Below, piece after piece: positions 27,011 through 36,319 of a stretch of 64,000 nucleotides of DNA. Under the pieces are notes generated by a model. It made no database searches. It was not told where the DNA came from and was given only the letters and a program-made list of their open reading frames with translations. A program made the translations under genes and the position numbers. The DNA is taken from assembly GCA_965115815.1 (NCBI GenBank), contig OZ220465.1, positions 3,596,001-3,660,000 of the forward strand, read 5' to 3'. Numbering within the stretch: the first letter of the stretch is position 1; each line of letters starts with the position of its first letter. Origin of the DNA: VXPW01 sp965115815 (GTDB lineage: Bacteria > Pseudomonadota > Alphaproteobacteria > TMED109).

Positions 27011-27269
27011 AGAGGGATTCCACCGCCCGCTGTCCCGTGCGGGGTCAAAGAGGATCCGGGAGTCCTTCAGGCACTGCCTCGCGCCCACCCGACGGTTTCC
27101 GGCGGTCCGTCTTCCGAGGTTTCCGGGCGTGGGGGGAAACCCGAGCGCGGCGCAGATGCCGCGCTGCGCCGGGCCGACGCGGGCGGCTTTCCGGACATGG
27201 AGGGGGCGGCCTCGGCCCGTCGGTTCGGACTCGTCGAATGCAGGTGCGCCTCGGCCTCATCCCGGTCAA

Positions 27270-28405
27270 GGAAATCCCATGCTTGTTGCTGTGATGCGAT
27301 CGGAGTCTTGATCGCGGCGCGGGTCGACGCGTTCGAGTCTGCGATTTGAGATGTGCGGACGTCTGCGGCCCGGTGGCGGCGCGGATCGGAGCGCGAGGGG
27401 TCCGTTTCGGCGGATCCGGGGCGAGCGAGAGGCCGGCCGGGTTGGGGGTCCGGCTCGGAGGCTTGCGGTTTCGGTCGGGTTGTGAGTGCGGTCCGCCGGG
27501 TCTTGTGACGGCGTGCAGGACCGGCTTGCGCGGGTCGGCATAGGGGTGGCGGGCGTCGGCGAAGCGGTGGAAGGGTTGGGGCAGCTTCCGCGGGTGGTGG
27601 AGGATGACGGCAAGGGCGAGGGTGTTGAGGATCGCGTGGTTTGCGGGCGCGTTGCGGGCCTGGAGCCTGGAGTCGTCTTCGCGGAAGGTGGCGTCGCGGA
27701 TGTAGTGATGGCTTTCGACCCCCAGGGACCGCGGTTCCATGCGAGTACCGGTTGCGGCGAGGCGCGGTCGGCCGCGACCGAGGTCCTGCCGTAGGCGTGC
27801 TCGGTGGTCGGTTTTCCGGATTTCTTGCATTCGACGCGCCGGGTGACACGGAAGATCGGTTGGACGTGGGGATCGTGGATCATCTTCGCGGGCGGGGTGA
27901 AGACTTCGATGCTGCGCGGCTCGATGCGGCCGTGCTCGAGCGTGGGCGTTTCGCGGTAGTGTCCCGTGCTCGTGGTCTCCCAGTGGATGCTCTCGAACGT
28001 CTCGAAGGTCTTGGAAGCATTGCCCTTGACCGTCATCATCCCGTCGGCGCCATGGGTCTCGACGATCCGCCGTGCCGTCTCGCGGGGGGTGGGGAGCGCG
28101 TCGAGCGTGAGCAGACGGCCGGCCACCGGCGCCGTCTCGAGCGCGGCGTGGACGGCGGCGATCTCCCCGCCCTCATCGTGATCGTGGAGGATCGAGACCG
28201 GCATACCGGTCCCATGCTCGATCCGCGAGATCGTCTCGTTAGGATCCTCACCGGTGCGGTGGGCGCCGCGAATGCGCGTGCCGTCGACCGCGATCGCGTG
28301 GCCGACCCGCAGGCGCGGCTGCGCCCAGCGCCGCAGAGCCTCCTCGATCCATGCCGGGTCGGGGTTCTGCAGCACCCGGTGCACGGTCGATTGGGACACC
28401 GGTTC
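27270..28405 (-). pseudogene. ISAs1-family transposase, frameshifted
   Basis: From the GTG after the DruA-like stop, the frame reads STVHRVLQNPDPAWIEEAL, then the ISAs1 core HAIAVDGTRIRGAHRTGED with the first catalytic Asp, LLTLDALPTPRETARRI with the second, and MMTVKGNASKTFETF. Near 27730 the frame is lost. The C-terminal part (SHHYIRDATFREDDSRLQAR and LNTLALAVILHH) continues in another frame. The native stop is not identifiable, so the 3' limit is approximate. Confidence 0.8.
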
Positions 28406-28421
28406 CTACCGGCCGGTGTCC
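28394..28421 (-). promoter_or_regulatory. Stem-loop around the DruA-like stop codon, copy 1
   Basis: A perfect 9-bp inverted repeat GGACACCGG/CCGGTGTCC encloses a 10-nt loop containing the TAG stop (28406-28408) and a UAGGA Shine-Dalgarno-like core. The GTG start of the transposase frame lies in the closing stem. Sequence and position are the same in copy 2 at 40645-40672. Confidence 0.5.
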
Positions 28422-29310
28422 GGGTTCTTCCACGCACCGATCGGCGCCAGATCCTTCTGCGTCATCGCCTTCGCATAGCGTGCCGCTGCCACCGCGCCGT
28501 GCCGATTCGCCAGCCGCGCCAGCACGATCACGCATAGCACCGAGGCGATGCCGTGCGTGCGCCCCTGCGCGCGCCGGAAGTCGGAACGCGCCGCAACATG
28601 CGGGTACATCGAGCGCAACTCCCGCGCCGACCGACCGCTCTGCGTCGCCCGCAACTCCCACGCCGCAGGAAGCGGCGCACAATCCCGCAACCGACGACAG
28701 GCGTCACGACGCAGCGGAACCCCGTACCGATCCTTCGCCTCCCCGTGCGGATCGGTAGAGCGCCCGTTGGCGCGCGCATAGCCCTTGCTCCTGCCCACGT
28801 ACTTCCAGTTCGTCGCCCTGGTACAGGGTGCCACGGAACTTCGTCGGTGAGACCAACGACTCCGCCACCAACAACGGATTGCCGTACGCAGCCTCCCAGT
28901 CGTCGCTGAGACGCCGCTCCATCCGCGACCACGCAAACGAGGCAAGACCTCGAAACGCCCGGCGACCCCCCCCCCAGAATCACAAACCTCGTGTGGTTTC
29001 CGATCAGGTGCAACCGCTCCAACGGTTCCTCGCGGCGCCAGCCCATCCAACGGTCCCGCGGCGCACAGATGAAGGCGCCCGTCTGCCAGCCCGCGGCGCC
29101 CATCCACCGCCCGCGCCACGTGAACACGTAGCGCAGACCTCGACCCGCAAACGGCTTGAAACCAAGATCATGATGACGGTCCACCACACGGTTCCAGCGA
29201 CACATCTCATCCGGCCGCGCCAGGCGCACCACCACATCCCGGAGCGCAAAACCCTCCGGAGTCGTCTCGAAAACATCCGCGGCGCGTTCCATGACCACCA
29301 CGGATACCAC
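28406..29310 (-). pseudogene. DruA-like (DUF4338) protein of ISAs1-like element, frameshifted
   Basis: The start reads VVVMERAADVFETTPEGFAL, then RHHDLGFKPFAGRGLRYVF and RLHLIGNHTRFVILGG, as in the intact copy at 39761. A G-tract near 28970 is longer than in copy 2 and shifts the frame. The rest (WKYVGRSKGYARANGR, SARELRSMYPH) is read in another frame to the TAG at 28406. Non-functional as it stands. Confidence 0.8.
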
Positions 29311-29716
29311 ACCGCTTCACAAAAAGCCAGCACCAATCCGAATCATCCGGAACCCGCGGAACCCAGCCTTCCAACAAACCTAGCGTGGGATGGCCGTGCA
29401 TCCCGGTCGGGACCGCAAGCGGTCTCCGAAGGAACCCGGCGCTACATTCGCGGTCCCGACCCGACGACCCTTGGGTTCCGGGGAATGTTCTCGATCCGGA
29501 ACCCGGTTCGCATCCGGCCGAGCTCTGGAGAGAGAGCGTCATGATGTAGGGTATCTACTCACCCCCCCCTACTGATGACGAATCGTTTTTCCTGACGGGT
29601 GCGGATCCGGCATTGTCCCTTGCCCCTTTAACTCGCTCGCGGCCGATGACCGGAAGTGCGTGTTCCGGCTGACAAGAAACGGATCGATCTTCGTCATCAG
29701 TAGGGGGTGAGTAGAT

Positions 29717-31535
29717 AGTGCCCGCACCGAAAATGGTCATTTTGGCGGCCCTTCCGGCGAAATTTCGGGTTGGACCCACCCTCCGGGGCCTCCGGTCGCT
29801 CCGTTTCCAGGGGATTCCTGCCGATTCGCAGCGGCATCCGGGCCCTTCCCACCCAGAATCCGGACGCTAGGGCGAGCGGTTCCGTTCCCGCTCCCGGCGA
29901 GCTTCGCGGATGGGGTGGGGGCGCCGCTGTCAGGCGGCGCGTCTTCGTCGTCGTCGGGCTTGGGCCCGGGCTTGTCTCTGCAGCAGCAACCCGATGCGGT
30001 GGACATTGAAGGCCACCATGGAGAGCGCCACCATCCGCGCAAAACCCTCCGCCCCATACGACAGGACCCGATCCATGCCGCGCTGCTCGAGATTATTGAT
30101 GGCGGACTCCACGGCCGGATGCTGCCGGCGCATCTCCCGGAACGTCGGGTCGGCGACCCGTTTCCGGTCGGCCGGACCGAGTTTTCCCTTCTTCGGCAGC
30201 ACGTTGTGATCCAGCAGTTCGTCCAGTGCGATCCGGTTGGAGGGACTGTGGAACCCCCGATCGAAGCTGCACAGGCGGAGGTCGGGGAAGCGGGCCTGGG
30301 CTTCCCGGATCATGGGCACGGCATGATCCACGTCTCCGCCTTCCCACAGGATCCGGGAGTGTAGGAGGAAGCCGTGCTGATCCTCCAGCACGGCCACCGG
30401 CACTCCGAGTTCCACCGGAACCCCGGCCTTGCCCTTCACGCACCAGCGCGTGTGCTCCTCGAAGATCGAAAACACCTTCTCTTCCTGCGGGATCTTCTCG
30501 CCTTTCCGCAGGCGGCGGTCCACTTGGTCGAGCTGCCTCCGGGCATGCTTGAGGTACGACTCGATCCGGAGAATCTTGGGGGCTCCGACGCCTTGCTCCC
30601 GAAGCGCGGGAACCGTCGCTTCCGCCCGTCGGACCTCCTCCCAGCAGGCGTCGAGGTACGCCTGGATCGGCCCCGGACGGGCCCGCCGGGTCCGCCGAAC
30701 CTTCTGAAAGAGCCGCTGCAGCCTCCGGCTCCGATGCCGCCACTGCCGCCCTCCGGACACCCCCGCCCGCAGGGCTGAGCGACCCGTCTCGCGCACCAGG
30801 CAACGCATCGCATCCCACAGCAGGTTGACGTCCGTCGGGAAGTGCACATCCGTCTTCACCACGAACGAATCACAGCGGCCCCGCAGGGGCTCCTTCGACG
30901 GGCGACCGCCCGGGCCGCTCTTCCGCTTCCGCTTCCGCTTCCGCACCAGCGCATGGCCGCTCTCCGCGATCAGCTGCAACACCTCCCCCAGCACGTCCGG
31001 CGTCAGCAGGCTCACGTTGTGTACCACCGTGGGATACCGGTACCGGGTCTCGTCCCAGAAGCCGGAGTGTCCCAGAAACTTCCGAACGGTAGGGTGTTGG
31101 TTCACCAGCTCGTGCAGACGATCGAAGTCACACCCCAGGACCTGCTTCAGGAGACCCATCACGAGGATCCTCCACAGCTCCATGCCGGGACGCCCTTTCG
31201 TGTGGGACACCTCGGGAAGGATCCCCTGCTCCAGGATCTCGAACCACCGGGCACGAACCGACCGGTCGGCATACACGTGCCGAAGCCCGAGCAGCAGCGG
31301 CGGAATGTCATCCCGCGAGTTCTCGTCGATCTCGATCTCCTCGATCGCAACCTGACCCAATTCCATCTGCAGGCGAATGACGTTTCGCATGGCAATTCTC
31401 GCGAAGATTTCCGAACATCCGGCCGATTCTCGACCGCATCGGCCGATTCCCGCATCAAAGCGGGATTCTTCGTCCCCTCTATATCACGATTCCACTTTCA
31501 GAGTCAAGCCATTGTACTTTTTCGGTGCGGGCACT
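29717..31535 (-). mobile_element. ISNCY-like insertion sequence, copy 1 (apparently intact)
   Basis: A 1.8-kb element with inverted ends AGTGCCCGCACCGAAAA on both sides and a 4-bp direct repeat AGAT (29713-29716, 31536-31539). It contains a single full-length transposase ORF. It lies inside the right tip of MITE1. Confidence 0.85.
29930..31390 (-). CDS. ISNCY-family transposase
   Basis: A 486-residue transposase resembling the ISNCY group of DDE enzymes by its N-terminal RDDIPPLLLGLRHVYADRSV and GRPGMELWRILVMGLLKQVL, central VKTDVHFPTDVNLLWDAMRC, EHTRWCVKGKAGVPVELGVP and RLCSFDRGFHSP. A basic C-terminus follows YGAEGFARMVALSMVAFN. The ORF has no internal stop, unlike copy 2, and is the only candidate here to mobilise the ISNCY-type MITEs. 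Family placement is from memory of the motif order; the insertion boundaries are directly visible. Confidence 0.75.
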   Translation of the reverse strand: MRNVIRLQMELGQVAIEEIEIDENSRDDIPPLLLGLRHVYADRSVRARWFEILEQGILPEVSHTKGRPGMELWRILVMGLLKQVLGCDFDRLHELVNQHPTVRKFLGHSGFWDETRYRYPTVVHNVSLLTPDVLGEVLQLIAESGHALVRKRKRKRKSGPGGRPSKEPLRGRCDSFVVKTDVHFPTDVNLLWDAMRCLVRETGRSALRAGVSGGRQWRHRSRRLQRLFQKVRRTRRARPGPIQAYLDACWEEVRRAEATVPALREQGVGAPKILRIESYLKHARRQLDQVDRRLRKGEKIPQEEKVFSIFEEHTRWCVKGKAGVPVELGVPVAVLEDQHGFLLHSRILWEGGDVDHAVPMIREAQARFPDLRLCSFDRGFHSPSNRIALDELLDHNVLPKKGKLGPADRKRVADPTFREMRRQHPAVESAINNLEQRGMDRVLSYGAEGFARMVALSMVAFNVHRIGLLLQRQARAQARRRRRRAA

Positions 31536-31541
31536 AGATAC

Positions 31542-32079
31542 CGGCGAGACACGGCAACCGATCGCCATGGCGCCGGGACGGTCAGCGCGTCACGATTATG
31601 AGTATCGACGCTGTGGCACCTGCAACGTCTTCATGGCCACGGAACCCTTGGCCGGCAGGCGCATGACCAAGGTGACCGAGCGCAAGACCAAGATCGACTG
31701 GGCGCGGTTCCTAGCCGACATTGCCGGGCGCTACCAGGACGCCACCACCATCACCCTGGTGATGGACAATCTCAACACTCATCGCCCTGGCGCCCTCTAC
31801 GAGGCCTACCCGCCCGACGAAGCTAAGGCCTTGTGGGACCGCTTCGAGTTCGTCTACACCCCCAAGCACGGCAGTTGGCTGAACGTGGCCGAGGTGGAAC
31901 TCAACGTCATGATCCGCCAGTGCCTGAACCGCCGCATCGACTGCATTGAGGTGCTACGCCGGGAAGTCGCCGCCTGGCAGGCCCCCCGCGACCGCATCAA
32001 GGCCAAGGTGGATTGGCAGTTCACCCCCGACGATGCCCGCGTGAAGCTCAAACGCCTCTATCTGACATTTGACGAATGA
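31542..32079 (+). pseudogene. IS630-family transposase, 3' fragment (a)
   Basis: The frame encodes the C-terminal half of an IS630-type enzyme: DYEYRRCGTCNVFMATEP, LVMDNLNTHRPGALYEAYPP with a catalytic Asp, and VYTPKHGSWLNVAEVELNVM with the catalytic Glu, ending RVKLKRLYLTFDE and TGA. The N-terminus is missing, replaced by the MITE/ISNCY boundary. It is a different IS630 from copies b and c. Confidence 0.85.
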
Positions 32080-32097
32080 CAGGACACTAGTATGGAA

Positions 32098-32928
32098 TCA
32101 TTGGATTGCTGGGTATAGGGGCTTCAGTTTCACCCGGGTGTCTGCCGTCGTGAACCGCCAATCGACAGTGCCGCCGGCGGCGTTGCGGCGCTTGACCCAC
32201 GCCGCGGTCTCCCGCAGCAGGGTGGCGCGGTCGGGAATGCGTCGTCGAAGACACTGTCGCGACAGCGCACCGATTTCGATCTCGGCCATGTTGAGCCAGC
32301 TTCCGTGCTTCGGCGTGTACCGAAACTCGAACCGTTTTCGCACTCGCATGGCTTCCCGAGGTGCAAAGGCCTCATACAACGATGCGGGGCCGTGTGTGTT
32401 CAGGTTGTCCATGACCAATACGATCTTTTTTCCGGGGATAGGATCGTCCGCGAGTTCCCGGATGAACTGCGCCCAGTCCCGCGCCGTGCGTCGGTCAGTG
32501 ACTTTCACCGTACGCCAGTTTTCGTTGGGCGCGAACGCCAGGAAGAGATTGGCCGTGCCGTTTCGCTCGTATTCGTAGTCGACGATTTCCGGCTGCCCGG
32601 GCTGCACGGGGCGGGGAAGGCGGGTTTCCTTCGTCTGCTGCCGACGGGTCTCATCCATGCAGACCAGGACCTCGTCTTCGGCAAAATTCCGCTGATCCGT
32701 GTCCAGCACCTCCTCCCTCGCCGCCACGAACGGCGCGTTGCGGCTCGGGGGAAGGCACCCGTACTGCTTCAACCAAGGCTTGATCTCCTTTTTTTCCGAG
32801 TCTTCCGTACCGTTTCCTTCGAGATGCTCTCGACGATCTCCATCTCCATCAGACGACCGGCCAGCAGCTTCAGCGTCCAGCGGACACAACCCTCGGGCGG
32901 GGAAGAACTGGTCTGCCCCCTGCACCAT
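32098..32928 (-). pseudogene. IS630-family transposase, copy b (5'-truncated, frameshifted)
   Basis: The minus strand encodes EVLVCMDETRRQQ with the first catalytic Asp, LVMDNLNTHGPASLYEAF and YTPKHGSWLNMAEIEIGALS, ending KLKPLYPAIQ. Upstream, near a T8 run at 32790, the frame breaks. The N-terminal helix-turn-helix found in copy c (54092-55220) is absent. The left end near 32088 (CTAGTATGGAATCATTGG) resembles the end of copy c. Confidence 0.8.
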
Positions 32929-33219
32929 TCACGCGCGCGATTGCCGCGCTAGCCGCCGCCTCCCGCCGGCTACAGCCCATCCATGGTTTCTGGCCATGGT
33001 GAAGGCCCCGTTCCTCGTGAACGGGACGGGCCTCCGGATCGGGAGCGACCCAACGCCCCCTGTGCCTTGAGCACCTGGGGGGGGGGGGACCTGTGCCCCG
33101 ATCCGAGGCCAGGATGGAGATCCCGTGGGAAGTGTGCGCCTCCGAGCGCCCGTGCAGGGACCGATCCGCATCCTGGCGGCCCAAGAGAACCCCATCCTGA
33201 CCCGAAGGAGCCAGAAATC

Positions 33220-34500
33220 ATGAACGCGTTGACGTTTTTCGCCGGAATCGACTGGGGGTCCGAGCACCCCCAAGTGTGCCTTCTCGATGCTTCCGGCACC
33301 GTGCAGAAGGAGCGGTCCTTCTCCCCTGGCGGAGCCGGGCTGGCACCGATGGCGGACGGGCTGCTGGCCGTTGCGCAGACCGAACCGGACGCCCTCGGGG
33401 TGGCCCTCGAGGTTCCGCACGGACCGGGGGTCGCGTCCCGGATGGAACGCGGTCGGGTCCTGCATGCGATCCACCCGAAGCCACGGGACCGCTTCCGGGA
33501 CCGTGGGTCGCCGGCCGGCGCCCAGGACGACCGCCGCGAGGCCCGGGTTCGGGCCGGAGCCCTGCGTACCGACGGTTCGGCCGTTCGCCTTCTCGATCCG
33601 ATCTCTCCGGCCGTCCTCCGGTGGCGGGAAGGGTCGCGCAGGGCCTGCGAGCGGACCGCCCCGCGCACGCGCCTGGTCCACCGGATCCGCCCGCAGCTCG
33701 GGCGGTACGACCCACAGTTCCTCGATCGGGAGAACGATCTCTCGCGGGCTTGGTTCCGGGAACTCTGGGATCTCGCCCCGACGCCGGACCGAGCCCGCAG
33801 ACCCCGCGCCCGCACCGTGCCCCGGATCCTTCGCCGCCCTCGCGTGCGGCGCCGGGATGCCGACCCCGTCCGGAAGACCCTCCGAGCGCCGGCCATCCGA
33901 GGGGCGGATGGCACCACGGAAGCCGCCGTGGGCCCTCTCCGGGTGGGGTTCGCCCCGCTGGACCTCGTCACCGGACCACGGGCGGACGTGCGGAAGGAGA
34001 TCGACCGGCAGACGACGGACGTGAGGAAGCAGGAAGAGGGATCGGAATCCGCATCGGGGCTGGCGGTGCCGCGGGACGCAGAGATCCGGAGTTCGCGACC
34101 GGGCGTCGGCAGGATCGTCCGGGCCACGCTGCGCGCAGAAGCACCGGAGGCCCTGCGACGGCGAGACGATCCGGCTCTGCGGTGCCGGTCCGGTGTGGCC
34201 CCCGTCCCCCGACGTTCCGGCACATCGGTGATCGGGGTCCGCCGGCGGGCCGCCCATCCTCGCCTGCAGGAGGCCGTCGATCCCTGGGCGCGCGTCGCGA
34301 TGCCGCAGGACCCGGCCCGCCGGGCCCAGTACCCGGCCCTGCGGCTTCGCGGCCCCCGGCCTGCGCGAGCCGTGCGCTCCGTCGCCGACCGCCGGCTCGC
34401 AGGGGTCTGTGCCCTGCGGGAAACCCCGACCCGGTACGACCCCGCCCTCCGAAGCCGGGCGGATCCTCGCACACGGCCGGCCGCCGCGACCGTTCCGTAA
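33220..34500 (+). CDS. IS110-family transposase
   Basis: A 426-residue protein with the DEDD-type N-terminal domain: FAGIDWGSEHPQVCLLDA (first Asp), VALEVPHGPGVASRMERG, and AHPK-like IHPKPRDRFRD followed by AQDDRREARVRAGALRTD. The C-terminal transposase domain has SSRPGVGRIVRATL with the putative nucleophilic Ser, and LRCRSGVAPVPRRSGTSVIG. The frame is continuous, although many usual residues are replaced by Arg, suggesting early decay. About 220 bp of upstream DNA with a strong hairpin could encode the guide RNA of this family. Confidence 0.8.
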   Translation: MNALTFFAGIDWGSEHPQVCLLDASGTVQKERSFSPGGAGLAPMADGLLAVAQTEPDALGVALEVPHGPGVASRMERGRVLHAIHPKPRDRFRDRGSPAGAQDDRREARVRAGALRTDGSAVRLLDPISPAVLRWREGSRRACERTAPRTRLVHRIRPQLGRYDPQFLDRENDLSRAWFRELWDLAPTPDRARRPRARTVPRILRRPRVRRRDADPVRKTLRAPAIRGADGTTEAAVGPLRVGFAPLDLVTGPRADVRKEIDRQTTDVRKQEEGSESASGLAVPRDAEIRSSRPGVGRIVRATLRAEAPEALRRRDDPALRCRSGVAPVPRRSGTSVIGVRRRAAHPRLQEAVDPWARVAMPQDPARRAQYPALRLRGPRPARAVRSVADRRLAGVCALRETPTRYDPALRSRADPRTRPAAATVP

Positions 34501-34606
34501 CCGGGTCGTACCATCCGGGACCGGGAGATCCGGGATCGTGACCCGGTCCCACGCCGAACGCCCGCGCCGCGACCGCCGGCGTCGACGGGCGGGTGCGGCG
34601 AAGACG

Positions 34607-34850
34607 GCGTACCGTACGCCGAAGGAGCGGCGCTCTCGCGGACCGCGACTGCACGACGCCATCGCCACGATCCTCGCGATCCGGGAGGAGTACCGGGACG
34701 GGCGGCAGGCCCGGCCGGAGACCCTGGAGACCCCGGCCACCGCGGAACTCCTGGATCCGGTCCTCGAAGCCTTGGACGACCGGGATCTCGATTCCCTGGC
34801 GGAACGGGAACGCCCCCGAGGATTCGGCCGGGACGGGTGCGTTCGGCCCG
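34607..34850 (+). pseudogene. Degenerate small conserved hypothetical ORF
   Basis: The frame encodes TPKERRSRGPRLHDAIATIL, AIREEYRDGRQARPETLETP and LDDRDLDSLAERERPRGFGR. This resembles a small (about 80-residue) family of unknown function that ends in PPRGFGRD; the resemblance is recalled, not searched. There is no clear ATG or Shine-Dalgarno sequence, and the frame runs on past the usual end. It may be an IS110 passenger or a captured fragment. Confidence 0.3.
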
Positions 34851-35077
34851 GTCAGGCTCCGGTACGTAACGGTGCGGTAGGGGCCGGCCATGGGACTCGG
34901 CAGAACCCCGCGACGGCGGAGTCGGCACGGGCGGCACGGCTCTGCCGACGGCCGCAGGCCGGCTCCGGCGGGAACCGGGCAAGGGGGCCCGAGGGTGCTT
35001 CACCCCCCTTGACAAAGGGTGGGAAGCCCCCCCCTGAAACTGGTCCGCCCTAAGGTTCAGGATGAGGAGGGCCAACC

Positions 35078-35352
35078 ATGGCCAGAACGCGTTACAAGCC
35101 GGACCCGATCGTCCGCCTGCTGCGGCAGGTGGAGGTGCTGCACGGTCAGGACCTGTCGATGGCAGAGGCGATCCGACGGGTCGGGATCAGCGAGGTCACC
35201 TTCTACCGGTGGCGCAGGAGTATGCCGGGATGAACGGCGATCAGCTGCGCCGCCTGAAGGATCGGGAGAAGGAGAACGAGCGGCTGCGCCGGGCGGTTTC
35301 CGACCTGGCGTTGGACCAGCAGATTCTCCAAGAGGCCGCGCGGGGAAACTTC
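35078..35352 (+). pseudogene. IS3-family OrfA, frameshifted
   Basis: From ATG 35078 the frame gives RYKPDPIVRLLRQVEVLHGQ and GISEVTFYRWRRS, the helix-turn-helix of IS407-type OrfA. A one-base loss near 35214 creates an early TGA. The leucine-zipper part (REKENERLRRAVSDLALDQQ ILQEAARGNF) follows in another frame, without the usual stop after GNF. Confidence 0.8.
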
Positions 35353-36217
35353 CAAGCCCCTCGCGTCGTCACCAATGTATCGATCATGTCCGTGGTCGGC
35401 TTGAGATCTCGGAACGGCGTGCCTGCCGGGTGCTGGGTCCGCATCGCTCGACCCAGCGCCGGGTGCCGCGCCCCCGTGCCGATGAGAAGCGCCTGGTTGC
35501 GGACATGATCGAGCTGGCTTGTCAGCAGGTCCGCTACGGCTACCGCCGCATCGCGGCCCTGCTGCGCGACGCCGGCTGGCGGGTCAACGATAAGAGGATC
35601 GAGCGCCTGTGGCGGCGCGAGGGGCTGAAGGTGCCTGCCAAACCCCGGAAACGGAGCCGACGGTGGCTCGACGATGACTCCTGCGTCCGGCTCCGTGCCG
35701 AGCGGGTGAACCCCGTCGGGTCGTACGACTTCGTGCATCACCGGACCCGGGATGGCCGGGCCTTCCGCATGCTCAACGTGCTGGATGAGTTCCGCCGCGA
35801 GAGCTTGGCCATCCGGGTCCGGCGCACGCTCTCTTCGAGCGATGTCGTCGACGTGCTGAGCGACCTGTTCCTTCTGCGGGGCGTGCCGGGCCCCATCCGT
35901 TCCGACAACGGTCCGGAGTTCGTCGCCAAGGTCGTGCGGCGATGGATCTCTGCGGTCGGCGCTCGCACGGCCTTCATCCGGCCGGGATCCCCTTGGGAGA
36001 ACGGATTCATCGAAAGCTTCCATGCACGGCTGCGGGACGAGCTCCTGAACGGAGAGATCTTCCACACCCTGAAGGAGGCCCGGATTCTCATCGAATCCTG
36101 GCGCTGCCACTACAACGGCGCCGCCACTACAACGCCGTGCGTCCGCACAGCAGCTTGGGATACCGACCCCCAGCCCCGGAAACGATCATGCAAGGCTGGC
36201 CGGCCGGCGGAGCGTAG
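35353..36217 (+). pseudogene. IS3-family OrfB integrase, disrupted by 17-bp duplication
   Basis: The DDE integrase core is intact in sequence: RACRVLGPHRSTQRR, YGYRRIAALLRDAGW, SYDFVHHRTRDGR with the first Asp, RSDNGPEF with the second, and SPWENGFIESFHARLRDELL with the Glu. Near 36118 the sequence CCACTACAACG is duplicated with 6 extra bases (17 bp in all), shifting the frame. The true C-terminus (NAVRPHSSLGYRPPAPETIM) is displaced. The product would lack its last 30 residues. Confidence 0.82.
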
Positions 36218-36319
36218 CGGAGCCGGCCGGCCAGCCTTGCGGAGAAGCCGCCCATGCACTAACATTTGCACTGGACCAGTCGATGGGGGCAGACCACCGG
36301 CAACCTGGAGGATCGGACC

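Larger units (their letters stand above)
27267..29398 (-). mobile_element. ISAs1-like element carrying a DruA-like ORF, copy 1 (full length, decayed)
   Basis: Imperfect inverted ends (CAAGGAAATCCCATGCT and CACGGCCATCCCACGCT) bound a 2.1-kb element flanked by a perfect 9-bp direct repeat CATCCCGGT (27258-27266 and 29399-29407). It holds, reading leftward, a DruA-like (DUF4338) ORF and an ISAs1-type transposase, both frameshifted. A second copy, 3'-truncated, is at 39673-41250. Confidence 0.8.
29551..31541. repeat. IS66-type MITE, copy 1, split by ISNCY element
   Basis: The MITE occupies 29551-29716 and the last two bases 31540-31541. It has inverted ends of about 28 bp starting GTATCTACTCACCCCC and continuing into CTGATGACGA. 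Its interior matches the first ~145 bp of the IS66-like elements, so it is an internal-deletion derivative. The ISNCY element inserted six bases from its right tip, duplicating AGAT. It serves as left end of the composite transposon. Confidence 0.8.
35027..36291 (+). mobile_element. IS3-family element, IS407-like group, defective
   Basis: The left end (about 35027, with ACTGGTCC at 35039-35046) and the right end (GGACCAGTCGATGGGGGCA, to 36291) form imperfect inverted repeats. Two ORFs, orfA and orfB, are both damaged. Its right end lies 28 bp before the RTX gene at 36320. A solo copy of that right end precedes the other RTX gene at 2153. No target duplication could be assigned. Confidence 0.75.
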
